Positions 1 through 5,869 of a DNA stretch of 7,523 nt are shown here, piece by piece. A model generated the notes under the pieces. It saw only the letters and a list, made by a program, of their open reading frames with translations, did no database searches and was not told the DNA's origin. The translations under genes and the position numbers were made by a program. The stretch spans positions 4,696 to 12,218 of the forward strand of contig CAJUQU010000098.1 of NCBI GenBank assembly GCA_910588595.1, given 5' to 3'. Each line of letters opens with the position of its first letter. The first letter of the stretch is position 1. This stretch comes from an uncultured Lachnospiraceae bacterium (GTDB lineage: Bacteria > Bacillota_A > Clostridia > Lachnospirales > Lachnospiraceae).

Positions 1-864
1 GATATCTGCCGGTTTCACATCGACCACTTTCATATTTTCCGGGCGCGAGCCAAGTGTCTGCAGCTCGACTGCACTGACAGGATTAACACTGGTACTGCTC
101 TCAGGAACTGGCTGCATATCAGTTGAATTTACGATATCCGCCGACACGATCTCCACACTTTTCACCACGAGCGGACTCAACTCTGCCGGTTTGTCCTCCT
201 GCAGCTTACTCCCTGCATTGAACGCCCATGATGTCATCTCCAGGGCACGTGCATCCAGCTGACGGTGCATAGTCATTTCCTGCTGCATCGGAAGGATGAG
301 TCTCGCCATCTGTCGACGCGCAAACTCTTTCTCCTGGGCGTCTTTATCCATGGAAACAGCCTCCAAAAGCTTATTTCTTGCCGCTTCCTCCTGTTTTTCA
401 CGCTCCTTTGCTTCCTCTGCCTCCTTCGCCTTTGCCGCCAGAGCGATCGCCGCTGCATTCGCCGCTTCCTCTGCCTCCTTCGCCGTCTTGTCCACATGCT
501 TTACAGTCTCTTTAAGATTATTGTGCTTATCATTTAACATATCGTATAGAAACATCACTTCCTGATGGGATTTATTGATATCTGCAAGCACTGTCTCCGA
601 ATACTCGTTGATCGCCATGATCTTTTCATTGGAAATGCGCTCAGACGCACGCTCTGTCTTTTCCACTGCATACTCCAGTGTCTCGTCCACTACCTCCGTC
701 ACGCGCTCCTTGGCATCACGCATCTCTTTGTCTATCACACTCCGAATGAGTTCCGGATCGATCTTTTGACCTCCCTCACTCTCTTTTGTTTTTTCCTTGA
801 TCAAAAAACTGCCTGCAAAAGCACCGACTCCAAATACCAACAGCGCTACCTCTAACCAATTCAT
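1..864 (-). CDS. Membrane-anchored coiled-coil protein, probably DUF6115/SwrB-like, C-terminus cut by window edge
   Basis: This reading frame stays open for 288 codons from an ATG at 864 to the left edge, so the C-terminus is missing. The first residues (NWLEVALLVFGVGAFAGSFLI, about 2-22) form one hydrophobic helix, followed by Lys/Glu residues. That fits an N-terminal membrane anchor with the rest in the cytoplasm. Residues about 25-215 are charged and predicted helical, with an Ala/Glu/Lys-rich core at about 125-165, typical of a coiled coil. From about 220 the chain is rich in Val, Ser and Pro and looks disordered. AGAGG stands about 11 bases before the ATG. An anchor plus coiled coil downstream of sigD recalls SwrB of Bacillus and the DUF6115 proteins of clostridial motility operons. 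Those families carry a short helical motif at the C-terminus, which would lie beyond the window, so the family call is inference. The gene is certain; its function is unknown. Confidence 0.85.
   Translation of the reverse strand, partial: MNWLEVALLVFGVGAFAGSFLIKEKTKESEGGQKIDPELIRSVIDKEMRDAKERVTEVVDETLEYAVEKTERASERISNEKIMAINEYSETVLADINKSHQEVMFLYDMLNDKHNNLKETVKHVDKTAKEAEEAANAAAIALAAKAKEAEEAKEREKQEEAARNKLLEAVSMDKDAQEKEFARRQMARLILPMQQEMTMHRQLDARALEMTSWAFNAGSKLQEDKPAELSPLVVKSVEIVSADIVNSTDMQPVPESSTSVNPVSAVELQTLGSRPENMKVVDVKPADI
410..430 (-). repeat. 21-bp direct repeat, copy 1 (inside coiled-coil gene)
   Basis: This 21-base stretch is identical to 464-484, 54 bases (18 codons) away and in the same reading frame. 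On the coding strand both copies encode AKEAEEA. It reflects a small internal duplication or strong codon constraint in the Ala/Glu-rich coiled coil. Confidence 0.8.
464..484 (-). repeat. 21-bp direct repeat, copy 2 (inside coiled-coil gene)
   Basis: Exact copy of 410-430, encoding AKEAEEA in the same frame 18 codons earlier in the protein. Eighteen residues correspond to five turns of an alpha-helix, so both copies would face the same side of a straight helix. Confidence 0.8.
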
Positions 865-902
865 CTGCTACCTAACCTCTCTATTTTTCCATTATGTAAT
901 CC

Positions 903-1214
903 TTATATCTTCATGTCGAATCCACCTGCAGACTTTGCGACCACTTTGCCGTCTCCCTTCGGCTTCTTCCTTCGCTTTCCACCATCTCCGGAATACGCAT
1001 TGTGTCCCTTCTCTTTGGCATCAAAACGCTCCTCTTTCATCAGGGCTTCATCGGCATGGACGACCTGTTTTGCCTGTAGCTGCTGCTTTTTCTCCTCCTG
1101 CACCTGTATGTTGCCCTGATCTATCATTCCCTTCTCTACCTGTTTCAGCTGATTATGCAGAACATTGTCCGTCTGCTGGATACTGCCATTGAGTAATATC
1201 GGACTGATCGCCAT
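903..1214 (-). CDS. Small charged protein of unknown function in motility operon (103 aa)
   Basis: A 103-residue protein with no signal peptide or membrane segment. Residues about 1-20 are mildly hydrophobic and polar (MAISPILLNGSIQQTDN). Residues about 20-70 are rich in Gln, Lys and Glu and probably helical. Residues 71-90 hold a Gly/Lys/Arg cluster (GGKRRKKPKGDGK), and the protein ends in GGFDMKI. The ATG at 1214 follows a very strong Shine-Dalgarno sequence (AAGGAGGGG, 1222-1230). A good sigma-A-like promoter lies just upstream, so this looks like a real translated gene despite its low complexity. It sits between fapA and the coiled-coil gene on the same strand. From memory, small proteins with a similar basic stretch and FDMKI-like end occur in Lachnospiraceae motility clusters, but I know no function for them. 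The basic cluster could bind RNA, DNA or an acidic protein; this is speculation. Confidence 0.85.
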   Translation of the reverse strand: MAISPILLNGSIQQTDNVLHNQLKQVEKGMIDQGNIQVQEEKKQQLQAKQVVHADEALMKEERFDAKEKGHNAYSGDGGKRRKKPKGDGKVVAKSAGGFDMKI

Positions 1215-1221
1215 AATGAAT

Positions 1222-1230
1222 CCCCTCCTT
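1222..1230 (-). promoter_or_regulatory. Strong ribosome binding site for the 103-aa gene
   Basis: AAGGAGGGG on the minus strand, with its AAGGAGG core ending 9 bases before the ATG at 1214. It is one of the strongest matches to the anti-Shine-Dalgarno sequence in the window and fixes the start of the small gene. Confidence 0.8.
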
Positions 1231-1244
1231 AACCACTTCGCTAT

Positions 1245-1273
1245 ATTTTAATATATTTTTACTAAAAAGGCAA
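1245..1273 (-). promoter_or_regulatory. Candidate sigma-A promoter for the 103-aa gene and coiled-coil gene
   Basis: On the minus strand TTGCCT (1268-1273, four of six matches to TTGACA) is followed after exactly 17 bases by TAAAAT (1245-1250, five of six matches to TATAAT). The spacer is A/T-rich. Transcription would begin near 1238, leaving a leader of about 24 bases that contains the strong ribosome binding site. The A/T-rich composition raises the odds of a chance match, but the position in the largest non-coding gap supports it. Confidence 0.5.
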
Positions 1274-1299
1274 TAGCCCCTACAAAATTGCAGAGGCTA
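1264..1299 (-). terminator. Possible weak intrinsic terminator overlapping the fapA stop codon
   Basis: On the minus strand an 11-pair stem (1289-1299 with 1274-1284, two G-U pairs) closes a four-base loop (ATTT). It is followed by TTGCC and five T residues (1268-1264). The fapA stop codon TAG (1280-1282) lies in the 3' arm. The T-run is short and set five bases from the stem, so termination is probably partial, allowing some read-through into the next gene. Confidence 0.45.
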
Positions 1300-2869
1300 C
1301 ATCACCATCTTTTTTGATTAGACGACAATACGTGTACTCTTTTTTGACTGTCATCGAGGCGCCTGATATGCTCACCACCACGCCCTGATACATTGTGCCG
1401 CGCAGAACGATCTGCGCTGGTACTTCACTCTTCAACAACTTGTCAAGTCTTTCGATCTCCTTTAATTCCTCCTGGATCTTTGCCTGCGCTTCCACCAGCG
1501 TTGTCTGTAACATTCTGGCATTTTTGATCTGCTCCTGCGTCAGTTTGACTCCCGCCTTTAACTTTTTAGTCGTATCTTCCAGGACTTTCTTCATCTGTGG
1601 TAACGTTTTTGACTTTTCCCCGACACTCTTCTGCAGCTCCGCCAGCCGTTTCTTGGACTCAACATCCGTTCCGATCTCAACGATCGTTGCAGCTCCCATC
1701 GGCGATCCTATATTCCGGGCATTGACCACACCCTTGGCAACTACCTTGCCGCCCGTGATCAATCCCTTTCCCGCATCGGCATTAACGTTAGTCCCCGCCG
1801 ATACCCTCGCATTTAAGATCTGCTCTGCTTCCACAAAACCAGCCGCCTCAACCTCAGCCGCGGAGATGAATTTTGCGATGATGTTCCCGCCTGCCTTCAG
1901 CCTGCCCTTGTTCTGTCCGTGCATACCTCTTGCGATGATAATATTTCCGCCCGCCTCTATGACTGCGCCCTCCACAACGCCGGACACAAAGACATTTCCG
2001 TCTGTCTTGACGCTAAAATTCTCACAGACATTTCCTTTGACTTCCACATCACCGTGATATTCAATATTTCCGGTTGCCGTGCCCACATCTTCCACGCTGT
2101 ACACATCCGACACAAAGATCGCACTCTCGACCAGTGACACATGTCCATCCACCATGCTGATCAGCTTCAGTCCATCCTTTGATTTTTCGAGATTCCTGCC
2201 ATGGTCAAAGACCGCTTTCTTGACTTCCCTCGCCAACAGCACCGAACCGTATACATCGTATCCATTCTCGCCCTTCTGCTCCGGTATGATCTCTGCCAGA
2301 ACCTGCCCTTTTGTGCACTGGTGCAGATTATTGAGTCTAAAGAAGTCTACTGTCCCGTCCTCCCGCAGTTCCGGGCGTATTGTATTGTCCGTATCGAAAT
2401 GATAAACGATCGAACCATCACGCCCGGGCGTAGGAAGCTTGCCCTGTGCAACTACGATATCCGTGCAGTAAGGACGCTCCTCCAACGCCATCATGATCGC
2501 ATCTTCATCAATCCCAGCCCGCACTCTCATCCGCGCGATCTGTTCCAAAATGTGTGCTTTCGTTATTGTCCGCCCGCCCGTACTGGGTGGATACATTCTC
2601 AAAACTACCCTCATCTTGTCAGAATCCACGTTGACCGAACATTTCTCATCCACCGGCGGTAACTTCATCGGAGTCAAAAAAAGAACAACCTCCTCATAGC
2701 CCATATTCGCCAGAGCTGAGTTGATTGCCATGACATCATAGGGTATGCCTACAATATTTAGATACTCTTTCAATTCTGCGACGCGTATCTTTTCCCCTTC
2801 TCCAATCGGAGGAGACAACAGTAAGCTTACCCCTTTTTCGCTGATCTGTATCTGAAAATATCCGTTCAT
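1280..2869 (-). CDS. fapA: FapA family protein (DUF342), flagellar-operon associated
   Basis: A 529-residue protein of the FapA/DUF342 family, which is linked to flagellar assembly and polar placement in some bacteria; its biochemical role is poorly defined. Residues 1-70 form a variable N-terminal part. About 75-250 is the FapA N-terminal region, with the typical stretch QGKLPTPGRDGSIVYHF at about 142-158. About 262-400 is a repetitive Gly/Val-rich beta-helix (repeats such as GNVFVSG, GGNIIIA, GGNIIAK, GGKVVAKG). About 402-482 is a charged coiled coil, and about 484-529 a small beta-rich end. There is no signal peptide, so it is cytoplasmic. I chose the ATG at 2869 because GGAGGT (2879-2884) lies 9 bases before it. 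An in-frame TTG at 2899 has no ribosome binding site and sits four bases after the sigD stop. The 33-base gap to sigD implies co-transcription. Confidence 0.9.
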   Translation of the reverse strand: MNGYFQIQISEKGVSLLLSPPIGEGEKIRVAELKEYLNIVGIPYDVMAINSALANMGYEEVVLFLTPMKLPPVDEKCSVNVDSDKMRVVLRMYPPSTGGRTITKAHILEQIARMRVRAGIDEDAIMMALEERPYCTDIVVAQGKLPTPGRDGSIVYHFDTDNTIRPELREDGTVDFFRLNNLHQCTKGQVLAEIIPEQKGENGYDVYGSVLLAREVKKAVFDHGRNLEKSKDGLKLISMVDGHVSLVESAIFVSDVYSVEDVGTATGNIEYHGDVEVKGNVCENFSVKTDGNVFVSGVVEGAVIEAGGNIIIARGMHGQNKGRLKAGGNIIAKFISAAEVEAAGFVEAEQILNARVSAGTNVNADAGKGLITGGKVVAKGVVNARNIGSPMGAATIVEIGTDVESKKRLAELQKSVGEKSKTLPQMKKVLEDTTKKLKAGVKLTQEQIKNARMLQTTLVEAQAKIQEELKEIERLDKLLKSEVPAQIVLRGTMYQGVVVSISGASMTVKKEYTYCRLIKKDGDVASAIL

Positions 2870-2878
2870 ATAAGTCTT

Positions 2879-2884
2879 ACCTCC
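2879..2884 (-). promoter_or_regulatory. Ribosome binding site that decides the fapA start
   Basis: GGAGGT on the minus strand, 9 bases before the ATG at 2869. It would lie inside the coding region if the upstream TTG at 2899 were used, which argues for the shorter protein. Confidence 0.8.
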
Positions 2885-2902
2885 AGGCAACCGATACAAT
2901 TA

Positions 2903-3664
2903 TTAATCTAAGATTCCAATATAATTTCCCATTTTTGTCTTCATCTTCTGAAGTGCCTTCGTGTGAAGCTGTGATATTCTTGACTCCGACACTTCCAGCA
3001 CACGGCTGATCTCCTTCAATGTGAGTTCCTCGTAATAATACAGCAGGATCACCTTTTTCTCTTTGTCCGTCAACAATTCCAAGGACTCCTCGAGCATCTT
3101 CTTGAGCTCACTCTTCTCGATGACACTCTCCGGTGTGTCAAAACCTGAGCTGATACTCTTTTCCGACGAAATATCGTTTCCCTGCTCAACATACTCGTTC
3201 AGAGATATGATATTGTCAGCCTTGACCTGATTCTGCCAGTCAAGAAATTCATCCTCACTGATCCCCATATACGCTGCAAGCTCAGCATCCGTAGCCGGTC
3301 TGCCATTGCGTTGCTCCAGATCCTTCATCGCTGTATCGATCTGTTTCTGCCGCTGCCTGACCGTGCGCGGTATCCAGTCCATCTTGCGGATCTGGTCAAG
3401 TATCGCTCCGCGGATGCGCAGGCTTGCATAAGTCTCGAATTTTACCTCTTTGTTCCTATCAAACTTATCGATGGCATCTATAAGACCGAAAATCCCATAG
3501 CTCACCAGATCTTCATACTCTACATTATAGCCAAGATACATGCTGAGCCGCCCTGCTACCACTTTCACAAGCGGAGCGTATTCTAAGATAAGCTTTTCCC
3601 TCAGATCTGCAGTTTTCAGTCTGGCATAGTCTTCCCAAAGTCTTTTGCGTGCTGCATCGTTCAT
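2903..3664 (-). CDS. sigD: Motility sigma factor, FliA/SigD (sigma-28) family
   Basis: A 253-residue sigma-70-family factor of the FliA/WhiG type, which directs RNA polymerase to flagellin, motor and chemotaxis promoters. Region 2 spans about 20-103, including EDLVSYGIFGLIDAIDKFD (51-69, core-polymerase binding), KFETYASLRIRGAILDQIRK (75-94, -10 recognition and melting) and DWIPRTVR (96-103). Region 3 is about 105-160. Region 4 is about 185-245, with a helix-turn-helix in LTLKEISRVLEVSESRISQLH (214-234) for -35 recognition. The length is normal for the family. Region 1.1 is absent, as expected for this group. The ATG at 3664 follows GGGGGA at 6-base spacing, 18 bases after the previous gene. 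Its place after cheD matches Bacillus, where distance from the operon promoter affects SigD level. Its usual anti-sigma factor FlgM is not encoded in this window. Confidence 0.96.
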   Translation of the reverse strand: MNDAARKRLWEDYARLKTADLREKLILEYAPLVKVVAGRLSMYLGYNVEYEDLVSYGIFGLIDAIDKFDRNKEVKFETYASLRIRGAILDQIRKMDWIPRTVRQRQKQIDTAMKDLEQRNGRPATDAELAAYMGISEDEFLDWQNQVKADNIISLNEYVEQGNDISSEKSISSGFDTPESVIEKSELKKMLEESLELLTDKEKKVILLYYYEELTLKEISRVLEVSESRISQLHTKALQKMKTKMGNYIGILD

Positions 3665-3682
3665 TCCAATCCCCCGTTACGC

Positions 3683-4108
3683 TTAATTGTCCTCATAGCC
3701 TTCCATTGCCGCAGTAGTATTCTCAGCAGTATAGTCAGATAATTCCTCATCCGAATACCCATCCCCGGAATTGTATTCCATATTATCCGACATGAAACCG
3801 TCCGCGTCCATCCCTTCCATATCCTTCTGTTCGTCATTTGCAAACGCAACGACACTTCCGGTGAGATCTCCGTTCTTCTTTGCACTCTGAACCATCATCT
3901 CAAGGTTGCCTGCGGGTATAATGCGGGGTCTGATCGATGAATAGAGATATCGTGCGATATCTCCAATAATGTAAAACACCACCAGCACGATCAGCAGCCC
4001 CCACAACATTGTTGTCAAGTCAAATCCCCTCACATACATTATTATAGACGCTATCGCACCTGCCAGGAGCATGAAAAAAGGTGTGATAAGACCTGTCTTA
4101 TTTCCCAT
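3683..4108 (-). CDS. Uncharacterised two-helix membrane protein with acidic tail, between cheD and sigD
   Basis: A 141-residue protein I cannot assign to a named family. Two hydrophobic helices (about 7-26 and 32-50) with a short loop form a hairpin in the membrane. After the second helix comes a basic patch (ARYLYSSIRPR, 52-62). By the positive-inside rule both ends would then be cytoplasmic. Residues about 63-90 look folded. The tail 91-141 holds 17 Asp/Glu against a single Lys, so it is strongly acidic, probably disordered, and suited to binding a basic partner. The ATG at 4108 has AAGAGGA (4116-4122) upstream, overlapping the end of cheD. The 16- and 18-base gaps to cheD and sigD make separate transcription unlikely. 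A motility role is inferred from context only; possibilities include a regulator of SigD or of flagellar assembly. Confidence 0.85.
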   Translation of the reverse strand: MGNKTGLITPFFMLLAGAIASIIMYVRGFDLTTMLWGLLIVLVVFYIIGDIARYLYSSIRPRIIPAGNLEMMVQSAKKNGDLTGSVVAFANDEQKDMEGMDADGFMSDNMEYNSGDGYSDEELSDYTAENTTAAMEGYEDN

Positions 4109-4124
4109 TTTATTATCCTCTTAT

Positions 4125-4610
4125 TCAAATCTTTTTTTCTGGTTTTCCTGCGGAACGGATTATTAGATCTCCCGTCTCAGGATAAAATATGATAGTGCGA
4201 CCATAATTGAGACCAGTATCCTGTGCTTTTAGCGGAATTCCCAGCTCTCTCAGCTTTTTCTTGCTTGCCTCTACGTTCCGCTCTCCGACGCGCACCATAT
4301 CCGATTTGTTCTGAAATGCAAACATCTGCGCCCCGCCAGCTATCTTTGCCTCCAGCCTTGCCTTTCTTCCACCCATTGCCAGTATCTTTTTAACAAGATC
4401 ATCAATTCCCGTATCGGCAAATTTTGCCCTGTTTGAGTTGTTTTCTATCTGTCTGCTGTCCGGCAGCATGGCGTGTGCCAGTCCTCCGACCTTGGCAACC
4501 GGATCCCTGATACATATCCCCACACAAGAACCAAGACCCAATGTCGTTATGCCATCAGGACTCTTGCACACATTCAAGTCTGCCATTCCTACTTTAACTA
4601 TATTCGCCAT
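4125..4610 (-). CDS. cheD: Chemoreceptor glutamine deamidase CheD
   Basis: CheD deamidates specific glutamines of methyl-accepting chemoreceptors and binds CheC, raising CheC phosphatase activity; these roles are known from Bacillus and Thermotoga. The 161-residue protein has the normal length. The cysteine-hydrolase residues are visible: Cys29 in LGLGSCVGI, His46 in GLAHAMLP and Thr23 just before the cysteine loop. They have the same spacing as Cys27, His44 and Thr21 of the Thermotoga enzyme. Other family stretches are KIAGGAQMF (about 89-97) and the C-terminal GLNYGRTIIFYPETGDLIIRS. It is a soluble cytoplasmic protein working at receptor arrays. The ATG at 4610 has AAGGGG about 11 bases upstream. 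It follows cheC by 52 bases, the usual pairing of the two partners. Confidence 0.97.
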   Translation of the reverse strand: MANIVKVGMADLNVCKSPDGITTLGLGSCVGICIRDPVAKVGGLAHAMLPDSRQIENNSNRAKFADTGIDDLVKKILAMGGRKARLEAKIAGGAQMFAFQNKSDMVRVGERNVEASKKKLRELGIPLKAQDTGLNYGRTIIFYPETGDLIIRSAGKPEKKI

Positions 4611-4615
4611 CGCTC

Positions 4616-4663
4616 ACTATACCCCTTCTCTGTTTTAGTGCTGCTAATTTATGAATGTATAGT
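4616..4663 (-). repeat. 7-bp inverted repeat flanking the cheC-cheD gap
   Basis: ACTATAC at 4616-4622 and GTATAGT at 4657-4663 are perfect inverted copies separated by 34 bases. In the mRNA, the arm at the cheC stop could pair with the arm between the cheD ribosome binding site and its ATG. The stem is short and A/U-rich, so it may be chance. Confidence 0.3.
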
Positions 4664-5283
4664 TATATTGACAGCCCAAGACCTTCGAGCATCTTAGAGT
4701 ATGACTCAAGGTCCGGCATCAGAATAAAATAACCATTCAGATCCACATCATCCGTAAACACAGTCTGTATGAGCAGGATCTGATCCCCTATGATTCCAAA
4801 TTCTATCGCCGGTACGCTTAGTATCGCATTGAGCATATCAATATTTAAGTCCGGAACTGACGGAATCATTTTGAGATTCGTCATCTGAGCCAATGAATTG
4901 AGATAAGCACCTGTGATAATATTGCCGATCTCTTTCATCGCCGATATCTCGATATCTGTAAATCCGCCTTCCGCTGGTGGCATTCCCATGAGCTTTGACA
5001 CGAGCGATTTCGCCGCATTCTTTTCAAGTATGAACATAATACTGCCTGTGATATCTCCTTCAACAGCCAGATAGATGCCTGCAACAAGCTGCTCTTCTCC
5101 GCCCATAACCACGCCAACATCCTTGAAATCCAGAAGTCTGACCTGTGGAACTTTCATATCCACCTTGGTCTGGAGCATCTGGGCAAGCGCTGTTGTCGCA
5201 TTGCCTGCCCCGATGTTTCCCAGCTCCTTTAATACATCATAATATTCTGTCGTAACTCTCTCGAAACTCATATTTTCTGCCAT
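4663..5283 (-). CDS. cheC: CheY-P phosphatase CheC
   Basis: CheC dephosphorylates CheY-P and also binds CheD, giving a feedback arm of Bacillus-type adaptation. The 206-residue protein contains both copies of the family signature [D/S]-x3-E-x2-N-x22-P. The first is Asp16, Glu20, Asn23 and Pro46 (DVLKELGNIGAGN). The second is Ser114, Glu118, Asn121 and Pro144 (SAMKEIGNIITG). Because both active sites look intact, this is true two-site CheC rather than CheX or a FliM/FliY homologue. There is no FliN-like C-terminal domain, so it is not FliY. The ATG at 5283 has only a loose purine-rich site upstream (AGGAAAGG, about 14 bases away). A second ATG at residue 5 has no better one. The gap to cheW is 57 A/T-rich bases, the second widest in the cluster. 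Confidence 0.96.
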   Translation of the reverse strand: MAENMSFERVTTEYYDVLKELGNIGAGNATTALAQMLQTKVDMKVPQVRLLDFKDVGVVMGGEEQLVAGIYLAVEGDITGSIMFILEKNAAKSLVSKLMGMPPAEGGFTDIEISAMKEIGNIITGAYLNSLAQMTNLKMIPSVPDLNIDMLNAILSVPAIEFGIIGDQILLIQTVFTDDVDLNGYFILMPDLESYSKMLEGLGLSI

Positions 5284-5340
5284 GATAAAACCTAAGCCTT
5301 TCCTAATACAAAAGTTACAATATTTTATATCACTGCAATC

Positions 5341-5838
5341 CTACACATCAACTACTTCCGCTAACACTGATGTGATGTCCAACAGTGAGATCAGTTTTCC
5401 ATCAGCCTTGCCTACACCTGAAAGAAATCTTTCTTTGTCATCCTTCTCATATCCCATTCGCTCAATGTGTTCTTCGTCAAGTGTCACAACTTCCTTTACC
5501 TCATCTACCAACACACCGATCGACTCATGCTGTTCCAGCGTAAGGATTATGATACGTGTCTTTTTCGTGACTTCGTCTTCTGGCAGTCCCATCTTTAATC
5601 TAAGACTGATCGTCGGAATGACAACACCCCGGACATTGATCACGCCCTTGATATAATTAGGCACCTTGGGCACCCTTGTAATCTTCGACATTCTGATAAT
5701 ATTTGATATATATTTAATATCTATGCCATACTGCTCACCGCCAAGCTGCGTCACGATAAACTGTGTCGTATCATGTTTTACGGGGCGGTTAAGACTCATA
5801 TCCCGCTTTTGATCATCCAATATTTTTACTTCATCCAT
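5341..5838 (-). CDS. cheW: Chemotaxis coupling protein CheW
   Basis: CheW links chemoreceptors to the kinase CheA in membrane-associated arrays. The 165-residue protein is a single CheW domain (about 25-162). Family features are FIVTQLGGEQYGIDI at 27-41, the receptor- and kinase-contacting GVINVRGVVIP at 65-75 with Arg70, and GVLVDEVKEVV at 108-118. There is no receiver domain, so it is CheW and not CheV. A charged extension of about 24 residues precedes the domain, slightly longer than in many homologues. The ATG at 5838 follows GGTAGGG by about 7 bases. It lies 31 bases after the cheA stop, and the resemblance to the last domain of CheA is expected since the two stack in the array. Confidence 0.96.
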   Translation of the reverse strand: MDEVKILDDQKRDMSLNRPVKHDTTQFIVTQLGGEQYGIDIKYISNIIRMSKITRVPKVPNYIKGVINVRGVVIPTISLRLKMGLPEDEVTKKTRIIILTLEQHESIGVLVDEVKEVVTLDEEHIERMGYEKDDKERFLSGVGKADGKLISLLDITSVLAEVVDV

Positions 5839-5869
5839 GTTCTTGCCCTACCTTTCATTATCAATAGGA

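Noticed and set aside
265..855. Several plus-strand open frames at the left end (265-565 and 565-855) and an Arg-rich minus-strand frame at 273-497
   Set aside because: They are shadows of the Ala/Glu/Lys-rich coiled-coil gene, whose uniform frame is open from 864 to the edge; the Arg-rich one is merely its shifted frame.
1395..2662. Plus-strand open frames opposite fapA
   Set aside because: They overlap the conserved FapA regions completely and lack recognisable motifs or credible operon context.
4040..4050. TATAAT-like sequence on the minus strand inside the membrane protein gene
   Set aside because: It encodes Ile-Ile in a membrane helix and has no TTGACA-like element 16-18 bases upstream.
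4411..4418. GCCGATAC on the minus strand, near the sigma-28 -10 consensus
   Set aside because: It lies inside cheD coding for Ala-Asp-Thr, and no TAAA -35 element sits at the required 15-base spacing.
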